Of a stretch of DNA of 15,752 bases, positions 1-7,020 are shown piece by piece. The stretch is taken from assembly GCA_043800975.1 (NCBI GenBank), contig JAZDMK010000349.1:1-15752 (forward strand). The letters run 5' to 3'. Source of the DNA: JAZDMK01 sp043800975 (GTDB lineage Bacteria; Bacteroidota; Bacteroidia; Bacteroidales; JAHJDW01). Under the pieces are notes generated by a model. It saw only the letters and a list, made by a program, of their open reading frames with translations. It did not search any database and was not told where the DNA came from. The translations under genes were made by a program, and so were the position numbers. Within the stretch, counting starts at the first letter, position 1; every line of letters begins with the position of its first letter.

Positions 1-1829
1 CGGAAGAAAAAATAAAGCAAACCATTCACGATGTAAAACACAATTATTTTTTAGTTCAAACAGCGGAAGAGCGAAAAGCTTTGATACAAAAGCTTTCTGA
101 AGTGAAAGAATTTTGTTTTGATACAGAAACAACCGGGCTTGATCCGCATCATTGTGAAATTGTAGGCATTTCATTCAGCATCAAACCACAAGAAGCATAC
201 TACATTCCGCTGCCTGATAATTATGATGAAGCCTGCACAATACTGAGCGAATTCAAATCATTATTTGCTAATGAAAATATTTCAAAGATTGGTCAAAACT
301 TAAAATTTGACATTTCTGTTTTACGCTGGTATGATGTCTCTGTAAAAGGATTTTTATTCGACACCATGCTTGCGCATTATTTAATTGAACCGGAAAGCCG
401 CCACAATATGGACTTTCTGTCGAACACCTATCTGAATTATTCTCCGGTGCCCATTACAAAATTGATTGGAGAAAAAGGAAAGAACCAGCAGAGCATGCGA
501 ATGGTTGACCTTGAAGAAGTGAAGGAATATACCTGCGAAGATGCCGACGTCACACTACAACTTAAACAAGTTTTTGAACCCATTCTGAAAGATAACAACG
601 CAGACATTTTATTTAATACTGTTGAAACGCCACTGGTCCCGGTACTTTCAGCAATGGAAGCCGAAGGTGTAAGAATTGATCCCATTGTGTTGAATGAATT
701 TTCGGCACAAATGCAAATTGAACTGGTGCAGCTTGAACAAGAAATTCATTCACTGGCTGGAAAGACCTTTAACGTAGCTTCTCCAAAGCAATTGGGAGAA
801 GTTTTATTTGATCATTTAAAGATTGATTCAAAAGCAAAAAAAACAAAAACCCAACAATATTCTACCGGTGAAGAAATTTTAGCGAAGCTTTTGAACAAGC
901 ATCCCATCATTCAAAAAATTCTTGATTTCCGATCACTCACAAAACTTCGTTCAACTTATATCGATCCTTTGCCACTGCTGATTAATCCACGCACAGGAAG
1001 AGTGCATACTTCATTTAACCAGGCGGTAACTTCAACGGGAAGGCTGAGTTCGAACAATCCCAATCTGCAAAACATTCCGATACGAACGGAGCGTGGGCGA
1101 GAAATACGAAAAGCATTTGTTCCCAGAAACGATAAATATGTTTTGATGTCGGCCGACTATTCGCAGATTGAGCTACGCATCATTGCATCCATGAGCGGGG
1201 ACGAAGCCATGATTGCGGATTTCAAAGCAGGACTTGACATTCATACTGCCACTGCTGCAAAAGTATATCATGTAGCGTTGACAGATGTAACCCGCGATAT
1301 GCGCAGGAATGCGAAGATGGTAAATTTTGGAATCATTTACGGAATCTCTTCTTTTGGTCTTGCAGAGCGACTTGGCATTGCACGCAGTGAATCAAAAAAT
1401 ATTATTGAGGAATATTTTAAACAGTATCCCGCCATAAAATTATTCATGGATTCCACTATCATAAAGGCTCGTGAAGATGGCTTTGTAGAAACAATTCTTG
1501 GCAGACGAAGATACCTGCGCGACATTCATTCAGCGAATTCTATCGTTCGTAATTTTGCTGAACGAAACGCTATTAACGCACCTATACAAGGCTCCGCTGC
1601 TGATATGATCAAAGTTGCAATGATTAGAATTTTCGATGCACTAGAAAAAAAGAAACTGCGCTCACGCCTGATTTTACAGGTGCACGATGAGTTGATTCTT
1701 GATGTACTGCGTGAAGAAACAGAAGAAGTTGATCAGATTGTTCGCGAAGGAATGATTAACGCCATCCCTCTGGATGTCCCGGTAGAAGTGGAACTCAGCA
1801 CGGGAGCCAACTGGCTGGAAGCGCATTAA
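1..1829 (+). CDS. polA: DNA polymerase I, 3' part (left end outside window)
   Basis: The reading frame is open from base 3, so this is the C-terminal ~608 residues of a gene that starts left of the window; the 5' nuclease domain is not visible. The protein fills RNA-primer gaps and repairs DNA. A 3'-5' proofreading exonuclease domain comes first, with DTE at 120-128, NLKFD (Asp near 309) and YTCED at 528-542; these supply all the metal and tyrosine ligands of the family, so proofreading looks intact, unlike in many Gram-positive and thermophile enzymes. The polymerase domain follows: the TSTGRLSS template motif near 1030, motif A (SADYSQIELR, Asp codon 1155), the O-helix motif B (RRNAKMVNFGIIYG, about 1305-1345) and motif C (QVHDE, Asp codon 1686). 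The TTG at base 81 is only an internal codon, not the start. Identification is firm. Confidence 0.97.
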   Translation, partial: EEKIKQTIHDVKHNYFLVQTAEERKALIQKLSEVKEFCFDTETTGLDPHHCEIVGISFSIKPQEAYYIPLPDNYDEACTILSEFKSLFANENISKIGQNLKFDISVLRWYDVSVKGFLFDTMLAHYLIEPESRHNMDFLSNTYLNYSPVPITKLIGEKGKNQQSMRMVDLEEVKEYTCEDADVTLQLKQVFEPILKDNNADILFNTVETPLVPVLSAMEAEGVRIDPIVLNEFSAQMQIELVQLEQEIHSLAGKTFNVASPKQLGEVLFDHLKIDSKAKKTKTQQYSTGEEILAKLLNKHPIIQKILDFRSLTKLRSTYIDPLPLLINPRTGRVHTSFNQAVTSTGRLSSNNPNLQNIPIRTERGREIRKAFVPRNDKYVLMSADYSQIELRIIASMSGDEAMIADFKAGLDIHTATAAKVYHVALTDVTRDMRRNAKMVNFGIIYGISSFGLAERLGIARSESKNIIEEYFKQYPAIKLFMDSTIIKAREDGFVETILGRRRYLRDIHSANSIVRNFAERNAINAPIQGSAADMIKVAMIRIFDALEKKKLRSRLILQVHDELILDVLREETEEVDQIVREGMINAIPLDVPVEVELSTGANWLEAH

Positions 1830-1830
1830 A

Positions 1831-1856
1831 AAAGGGACGCTTTTGTGCATCCCTTT
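1831..1856. terminator. Bidirectional hairpin terminator between polA and the DUF4349 gene
   Basis: AAAGGGACGC (1831-1840) pairs with GCATCCCTTT (1847-1856) around the loop TTTTGT, with one C-A mismatch. It starts one base after the polA stop and ends 18 bases before the stop of the convergent minus-strand gene. The U-rich tail is weak in both directions (TTTAAAT on +, TTTTTTAATG on -). Its placement between convergent genes suits a shared terminator. Confidence 0.7.
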
Positions 1857-1874
1857 AAATAATTCATTAATACG

Positions 1875-2948
1875 TTACTCTTTATTCACTGGTTTCTTAC
1901 TCGACCACTTAATGACTTTCCGAACAAACCAGTAAATAACCAATGCGATTAAATACAACGGCCACAGTTTGATTGCAAGCATTATCAATTTCACAAGCCA
2001 GTTCCATCCAAAGACAATGGATCGTCCCAGACGTGTCCAGAAGCTAGGTCTATATTGATCAACCGCAGGTGATGACTTCACGTGGGACGTACGAACCAGA
2101 TCCTGATAGATGACAATGTTAATGGTGCTGAAATCAATTTTGTCATACAAATCCAGATTTCTCATCTGTATATCGATACTTGCATCTTTCATAGCAGATG
2201 CGGACTCTTCAGCATCTACAATGTTGTCCAGCTTTACTCCTTTTGTATCAACGGCACGGCGGATGCGGTTGTTGGTTTCGTTTTTATTTTGTGCTTTCAG
2301 ATAATTACTCAATAGAGAAATGGAAACATCTTCTACAGTAATTTTTCTGTAATCAAGATACAAAAACATTTTACTTAGTTCATCCAAAACCTTATCCAGT
2401 TGAGGCGCAGGAACACGAAGTGTAATAGAATTTTCGACATAAAAATCTTTAATTTCCAGTACAGAGTCGCTTCCGTGAGGTTGTTCAATTACTTTTTTAA
2501 CTTCACTGGTCAGGTTGGATGAGGCTATAAATCCATTGTATTTACCCGCCATCTTTTCGATGATGTAGGTTGTTTTTTCAACATTGTAAACCCGGAATTT
2601 AACATCCGCTGTTTTTATCAGTTTACGACGGCGGTTCTTGGCTGCATAAGCAGAATCAGCTGCAAGATCATCGGGTACTTTTTGCGAAATCTGATCATTT
2701 GCAGGTGTTTCGATATTTCCTTCTGTTTTTTTATTAGCAGCCGCCTTCCCTTTATCCTGATTTTCGCTTTGCGGGGATGTGGATGCCGTTCGTTCCATGT
2801 CTTTCATGTTTTGCTCTTCGGCAGAAGATACAGCCCCTATTGAATCTGCCTTTGCTTTATCGTCACGGGATTGTTTTTCACTCATATTTTTGCCACCACA
2901 GGCGGCAATCATAAATAATACAAGCAGTGGAAAAAATAATTTTTTCAT
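1875..2948 (-). CDS. DUF4349 domain lipoprotein
   Basis: This is a 357-residue predicted lipoprotein. The N-terminus has a hydrophobic signal ending in a lipobox (MIAAC, lipidated Cys17). Residues ~20-105 are a low-complexity, charged and Ser/Ala/Lys-rich linker. Residues ~108-285 resemble DUF4349: they begin with a basic RRRKLIKTADV segment and contain a stretch likely to form a coiled coil. A C-terminal transmembrane helix (around residues 318-340) is followed by a lysine-rich tail, which is the usual DUF4349 architecture. An N-terminal lipid anchor plus a C-terminal membrane helix implies attachment at both ends. Function is unknown for the family. It lies 58 bases downstream of the MFS transporter gene on the same strand, and a candidate promoter overlaps that gap, so it may be transcribed both from the operon and on its own. 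The ATG start is preferred because it begins the signal peptide. Confidence 0.85.
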   Translation of the reverse strand: MKKLFFPLLVLFMIAACGGKNMSEKQSRDDKAKADSIGAVSSAEEQNMKDMERTASTSPQSENQDKGKAAANKKTEGNIETPANDQISQKVPDDLAADSAYAAKNRRRKLIKTADVKFRVYNVEKTTYIIEKMAGKYNGFIASSNLTSEVKKVIEQPHGSDSVLEIKDFYVENSITLRVPAPQLDKVLDELSKMFLYLDYRKITVEDVSISLLSNYLKAQNKNETNNRIRRAVDTKGVKLDNIVDAEESASAMKDASIDIQMRNLDLYDKIDFSTINIVIYQDLVRTSHVKSSPAVDQYRPSFWTRLGRSIVFGWNWLVKLIMLAIKLWPLYLIALVIYWFVRKVIKWSSKKPVNKE

Positions 2949-2970
2949 AACATTTGGTTTTTAGGAAGGG

Positions 2971-3001
2971 TAAAAATAAGGAATTAGTTAGGCAAAAGCA
3001 A
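2971..3001 (-). promoter_or_regulatory. Candidate Bacteroidota promoter of the DUF4349 gene
   Basis: On the minus strand TTG (2999-3001) and TATTTTTA (2971-2978) are separated by 20 bases. This is close to the Bacteroidota housekeeping promoter (-33 TTG, -7 TAnnTTTG), with one mismatch in the -7 box. The box ends 22 bases before the ATG. The -33 end sits a few bases beyond the transporter stop codon. Confidence 0.4.
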
Positions 3002-3006
3002 GTCTT

Positions 3007-4329
3007 TTATTTTAAAGCCAATTTTCCCTTTTGTGAAAAAAACAGCATCAAAAAGAAAAATAAACTCAGGATAAAAAAGGAAGCAATGGCAACAACCGAA
3101 ATACGCATGTTTCCGGTAAGGGCTTCAATCAATCCGAAGCTGAAGGTGCCTCCTACGGTTGCCAGTTTTTCCATGACATCATAGAAGCTAAAGAATGAAG
3201 TGTGATCCTTCGTTTCAGGAAGCATTTTGGAATAGGTGGATCTTGCCAGAGCCTGCGATCCGCCCATGACAGCGCCAATGAAAAATGCAACGATAATAAA
3301 ACCAAATGCGTCTGTAATAAAATATGCCGCGATGCAAACCAGCACCCACCAAGCCACTGAGATAATCAGCGCTTTGAAATTGCCGATTCGTGATGAAATC
3401 CAAGCAAAGAAGTATGATCCTGCAGATCCAACAAGTTGTATTACGAGAATAGTCGGTATTAACACATCTGCCTTTAATCCCACTTCCTTTTCTCCGAATG
3501 TGGCAGCCATGAACATTACCGTCAGCGTGCCCATCATCATGAAGAAAAAGCCGAAGAGAAAAAGTGTAAGCCGCCTTGAGCTCAATACATGTTTGAATAC
3601 AACTCGTAATTCGCGATAACCATTCAACAAAACATGACTGCTTTCTCTTCCGTGGCCGTATGTGTATTTCGGCAACTTGCGAAAGGTGATTTGCGAAAAG
3701 CCTATCCACCAAAGGAAAACAGTAACAAAGGCCATTCGTGCTGGAAGCGTATCATCTGTTATTCCGAATGATTTTTGTCCCATAATGACAACCAGATTGA
3801 TCACCAATAAAACAACACCGCCCAGATATCCCATCGAATAGCCTCGTGCGCTGATGCGGTCCTGTGCTTCGGGTGCAGCAATAACCGGAAGAAATGAATT
3901 ATAAAAAACGATACTCCCGCCATAACCAATTGTAGCAAGCGTGAATGAAATTATTCCAAGTTCTATATGATTGGGATCAAAAAAGAAAAGCATTCCGCAA
4001 CTTATAGAACCAATCCAAGTAAAAATTTTCATAAAGAATTTTCTTCTTCCTGTATAATCTGCAATCGAAGAAAACATAGGCGAAAGTATGGCTACAAAAA
4101 GGTAAGCGGCTGCGATCGACCAGGAGTACAAAACAGTATTGATAATTTTAAATCCAAAAAAATCTACATTAAAATCATTTCCGTGTCGTGTGACACTGTT
4201 AAAATAAATTGGAAAAATGGCTGATAAAATTGTAAGCTGAAATACTGAGTTTGCCCAGTCGTACATGACCCAGGCGCGAATAACCTTTTTGTCGCCTTTT
4301 TCCAGTGGTGAATTTTCAACAGCACTCAT
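3007..4329 (-). CDS. MFS transporter, UMF1 / Atg22-like family
   Basis: This is a 440-residue inner-membrane protein with about 12 hydrophobic helices, typical of the Major Facilitator Superfamily. Recognisable signatures are YDWANS near residues 23-28 right after a short charged N-terminus, the loop motif ADYTGRRKF (about 89-97, the MFS A-like motif after helix 2), and the family-typical segment around residues 142-170 (YNSFLPVIAAPEAQDRIS, then GYLGG). These place it in the UMF1 group, related to the fungal vacuolar effluxer Atg22. The bacterial substrate is unknown. Its start codon lies 5 bases after the stop of the upstream beta-barrel gene, so the two are almost certainly cotranscribed and may work together across the two membranes, though that is inference. 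No key region appears to be missing. Confidence 0.9.
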   Translation of the reverse strand: MSAVENSPLEKGDKKVIRAWVMYDWANSVFQLTILSAIFPIYFNSVTRHGNDFNVDFFGFKIINTVLYSWSIAAAYLFVAILSPMFSSIADYTGRRKFFMKIFTWIGSISCGMLFFFDPNHIELGIISFTLATIGYGGSIVFYNSFLPVIAAPEAQDRISARGYSMGYLGGVVLLVINLVVIMGQKSFGITDDTLPARMAFVTVFLWWIGFSQITFRKLPKYTYGHGRESSHVLLNGYRELRVVFKHVLSSRRLTLFLFGFFFMMMGTLTVMFMAATFGEKEVGLKADVLIPTILVIQLVGSAGSYFFAWISSRIGNFKALIISVAWWVLVCIAAYFITDAFGFIIVAFFIGAVMGGSQALARSTYSKMLPETKDHTSFFSFYDVMEKLATVGGTFSFGLIEALTGNMRISVVAIASFFILSLFFFLMLFFSQKGKLALK

Positions 4330-4334
4330 TGTAA

Positions 4335-5243
4335 TTATTTTTTCTCTTCGTAATCTTTATCCAATCGCACACGAAAAGCAGCACCAAATGTAATAAACCA
4401 ATGATTCTTTGTGATTGTAAACATATCCATGTCGTGTGCTGGAACATTCTTTGAACTTTCCGCACGAAACCATCGGTAGAATGTATAACCTCCGCCAACG
4501 TTGAGTGCCAGCATTTTCATCGGATAAAAAGAAAACGCACCGCTGAATTGTGTATCACCAAAAAAATTTCCGCCTTCGCGAACATAGTAATTGTTATAGT
4601 GTTCTCCTAAACGGAAACTTCCCGAAGAGCTTCTGTAAGATGCCTGAAAATACAAGGGTTTTGCAATGTGATATTCGTAATGTAAATTACCGGGAACTAC
4701 TCCAAAAATGTAAGATTTCGGGCTTACCTTCCAGTCGATTCCAGCCAGTGGCATAAAATAATTTCCATAAAACTCGCGGTTATAATACATTCCAAACTTT
4801 AGTTTCATGGCGGCTTTGCGGACGTATGTAAATAAAAATATTCCACCCAGTTGTAAATCGTTTTTACGAATTTCCTGAAAGTCTGAACTGATTTTCGGGA
4901 GTAACATTCCCATAAATTTCCATTTCTTTTCTTTTCCGAAAGGATGAACCACTCCCAGCTGCAGCGATGTCGCCAGCAAATCGTGATCATTCTGATAAGT
5001 ACCCGGCGCATAGAAATGAAGGTGGTTTGCATCGGCACCAAATAACAACATATCGCCCGATTTTAACTTCGCAGGAAAAAATAATTCTGCTAAGTTTTGA
5101 CTTGATGAAAGCGTAGCTGTGTTGTATTTATAATCCGTGATTCCAAAATAATTATGCCGGAATGCTGCAACATCAACAAAAGGCTGGGCTTGTAATACAA
5201 TGCCTGATAAAATAAAAATTACGGAGATAATACTTTTGCGCAT
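4335..5243 (-). CDS. Outer-membrane beta-barrel protein (DUF6268-like)
   Basis: This is a 302-residue exported protein. Residues 1-19 are a signal peptide cleaved before Gln20 (LQA-Q), the usual Bacteroidota site. The rest is made of alternating hydrophobic/polar strands rich in Tyr, Phe and Gly (for example FGMYYNREFYGNYF, and GGGYTFYRWF near residue 250) and ends close to a strand (WFITFGAAFRVRL), which is the look of an outer-membrane barrel. I assign it to the DUF6268-like barrels from memory of the family; the fold is surer than the family name. It is the first gene of a three-gene minus-strand cluster (barrel, MFS transporter, DUF4349 lipoprotein), with a strong terminator just upstream that isolates it from the next gene. 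A possible role is the outer-membrane partner of the transporter. Confidence 0.75.
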   Translation of the reverse strand: MRKSIISVIFILSGIVLQAQPFVDVAAFRHNYFGITDYKYNTATLSSSQNLAELFFPAKLKSGDMLLFGADANHLHFYAPGTYQNDHDLLATSLQLGVVHPFGKEKKWKFMGMLLPKISSDFQEIRKNDLQLGGIFLFTYVRKAAMKLKFGMYYNREFYGNYFMPLAGIDWKVSPKSYIFGVVPGNLHYEYHIAKPLYFQASYRSSSGSFRLGEHYNNYYVREGGNFFGDTQFSGAFSFYPMKMLALNVGGGYTFYRWFRAESSKNVPAHDMDMFTITKNHWFITFGAAFRVRLDKDYEEKK

Positions 5244-5259
5244 GGTGTGAGGGTTTGTG

Positions 5260-5267
5260 CAAACTTA
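5260..5267 (-). promoter_or_regulatory. Candidate -7 box for the barrel-MFS operon
   Basis: TAAGTTTG on the minus strand is an exact match to the Bacteroidota -7 consensus TAnnTTTG, and ends 16 bases before the ATG at 5243. The upstream -33 region is only a T-run, part of the preceding terminator, so the -33 element is weak. Confidence 0.45.
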
Positions 5268-5283
5268 AGAAAAATAAAAATTC

Positions 5284-5315
5284 AAAAAAAACCCCGTTAA
5301 TTAATTTTAACGGGG
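5284..5315 (-). terminator. Intrinsic terminator of the T9SS Ig-domain gene
   Basis: On the minus strand CCCCGTTAA and TTAACGGGG form a perfect 9-bp stem (5292-5300 with 5307-5315) around a 6-base loop, followed directly by eight T residues (5291-5284). It sits 28 bases after the stop codon at 5344. This is a textbook Rho-independent terminator. Confidence 0.92.
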
Positions 5316-5343
5316 CCATTGTTAAAGAGACTAAACGAGAGCA

Positions 5344-6888
5344 CTATTGCAGAATAACTTTTTTCACAAATACATTTTTGCCAGAAATTATTTTTACCGT
5401 ATAAATTCCTGCCGCCCTATTTGACAGCGATACACGGGCTGTAGACACGGGAGAATAAATTTCATCCACCTTCATTCCTTCTGCATTAAAAATCATGATA
5501 TGCATTGGGCCGGATGGAGTCTGGATATTGATTTCATCTTTTGCCGGATTCGGGTAGATCTCACATACTCTCTGATTCTGCTCCGAAACACCCGAACAAA
5601 TAATGACCGTGACGACAACGGTTCCTGTTGTGCTACATCCTCCAGCAGTTCCTGTAACTGTATATGTCGTGGTGGATGTCGGTGAGACTGTCAGGGGAGT
5701 GCCCAGCGAACCGGTATTCCATGCATAGCTACTTGCGCCTGAAACCGTTAATACTGAGACATCTCCCTGGCATATTGTATCAGGTGATGCCGTAATTGTA
5801 AGATCCGGCGCTGGAGTCACGTTTATTGTAATCGCTGCGTTGCTGCTGCAACCCGCCACTGAGGTTCCTGTCACATAGTATGTCGTCGGAGCAATGGGTG
5901 AAATAACAAAAGGATTACCAACATAAGCGGGGCAACACCAAACATAACTGCTGGCTCCGCCCGCATTAAGCGTAGCAGATTCCCCTTCACAAATCGTGTT
6001 TGAAGAAGCTGTAATACTCAGTGTGGGTAATGGATTCACTATAAGAGTATTTGTGTTACTCGTATCAGCACCATACAGATTGGTTACATAAAAACGATAA
6101 TTCCCTGCATCGGAAAGCATCAGCGGAGATATTGTCAGTGTTGTGGAGGTTGCGCCCGGAATATTCACTCCGTTTTTCTGCCATTGATAATTTAATACAG
6201 GATCTCCTGTTGCAGCAGCATTCATCGTAATAGCATCTCCTTCACAGGCAGAAGAAGATCCAATAACAGCACCCGCAATCGGTAGTATTCCATATTGAAC
6301 TGTTAAGTAAGGCCATTGATTCGGATTAATATAATCATGCGGACGGAACCCCATCATATCACCAAAAATATTTCCACACAGCATGCTGTCGGAATTGTTG
6401 AAGCTGACAGCCGTCATGTTCGGCCATGAGGTCGGGTCGTCCACATCTTTTCCGAAGAACGAAAAGTATGTGTGACTGGCTGCATAATCTACTTTTAAAA
6501 AATCCTTTAAGTCGATGGAAGTATTGATGGCGTTTAAATTAGTGCCAAAGCCATTAAGCTGAGTTAGTGTGTCAACAAAATACGCGGGAATCCACATATG
6601 TTTGTTACTATCGCCTTCAGCCCAGGTTTGATTGTTATAGTGAATCCACTTTACATCGCCATCCCAGCCGAGCTGCCACTTATAAACATAAGCATTGAAA
6701 TATGCGCCTGTAATTGCAATTCCTGGGGGCAAGGCTGAAATATTGAATTTCATAAATGCATTTTTTCCCTGTCCTCCCCCGTATGTTTCCACATATAAGT
6801 CTTGTGATGCATAAAGGTTCACCGAATGCTGTGCATTTGAGGTCAGGCAAATACAAATAAGGCCGAAAATCAGCAATAGTTTTTTCAT
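5344..6888 (-). CDS. Secreted multidomain protein with DNRLRE-like, Ig/PKD-like and T9SS type A sorting domains
   Basis: This is a 514-residue surface or secreted protein. A signal peptide occupies residues 1-19 (SNA-Q). Residues ~21-198 look like a DNRLRE/CBM96-type beta-sandwich (FMKFNISALPPG near 45-56, TWAEGDSN near 88-95, closing PYLTVQYG near 193-200). Residues ~203-286 are an Ig-like domain (YQWQKNG, then DAGNYRFYVTN). Residues ~289-358 and ~362-430 are two tandem PKD/Ig-like modules of ~70 residues, each starting SITAS/TITAS and containing TIC[EQ]G and ASSY[VA]W. Residues ~441-514 are a T9SS type A C-terminal domain (EIYPNPAKDEI, then AGIYTVKI), cleaved on export through the type IX system. 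In the first PKD-like module a CC pair replaces the usual Asn-Thr-Gly after the Trp. It is divergent from another T9SS cargo gene at 7021. The ligand is unknown; adhesion or polysaccharide binding is plausible. The ATG start fits the signal peptide. Confidence 0.88.
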   Translation of the reverse strand: MKKLLLIFGLICICLTSNAQHSVNLYASQDLYVETYGGGQGKNAFMKFNISALPPGIAITGAYFNAYVYKWQLGWDGDVKWIHYNNQTWAEGDSNKHMWIPAYFVDTLTQLNGFGTNLNAINTSIDLKDFLKVDYAASHTYFSFFGKDVDDPTSWPNMTAVSFNNSDSMLCGNIFGDMMGFRPHDYINPNQWPYLTVQYGILPIAGAVIGSSSACEGDAITMNAAATGDPVLNYQWQKNGVNIPGATSTTLTISPLMLSDAGNYRFYVTNLYGADTSNTNTLIVNPLPTLSITASSNTICEGESATLNAGGASSYVWCCPAYVGNPFVISPIAPTTYYVTGTSVAGCSSNAAITINVTPAPDLTITASPDTICQGDVSVLTVSGASSYAWNTGSLGTPLTVSPTSTTTYTVTGTAGGCSTTGTVVVTVIICSGVSEQNQRVCEIYPNPAKDEINIQTPSGPMHIMIFNAEGMKVDEIYSPVSTARVSLSNRAAGIYTVKIISGKNVFVKKVILQ

Positions 6889-6904
6889 AGAATTTTGGTT
6901 TTAG

Positions 6905-6912
6905 TATCTTTG
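6905..6912 (+). promoter_or_regulatory. Candidate -7 box for the GH39-like gene
   Basis: TATCTTTG matches TAnnTTTG exactly. It lies in the 132-base divergent spacer between the two T9SS cargo genes. No clear TTG is found 19-21 bases upstream. It would give a leader of about 100 bases to the ATG at 7021, or about 45 bases to the in-frame ATG at 6961. Confidence 0.4.
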
Positions 6913-7020
6913 GTAAGACGATATAATGTTTTAGAGGTTGCCCTTCATTCTGAAACCAACATGAATACTGAAAAGCAGAATACAAACATATTTAGAAACA
7001 TTGATATAAAATTCCTTTTC

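Noticed and set aside
81..83. TTG start of polA
   Set aside because: The frame continues upstream to base 3, and the encoded protein begins in the middle of the known PolA architecture, so this is an internal Leu codon.
3215..3712. Overlapping open frames inside the MFS gene and similar frames in other genes
   Set aside because: They lie wholly within genes with strong family matches, have no domain or leader signals of their own, and are shadows of the coding frame.
5268..5315. Terminator hairpin as a bidirectional terminator
   Set aside because: The T8 tract lies only on the minus-strand side, and no plus-strand gene ends here.
6895..7020. N-terminal extension of the GH39-like protein from TTG 6895 or ATG 6961
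   Set aside because: The signal peptide starts at ATG 7021; the upstream part adds polar residues ahead of it and would disturb export. ATG 6961 cannot be fully excluded.
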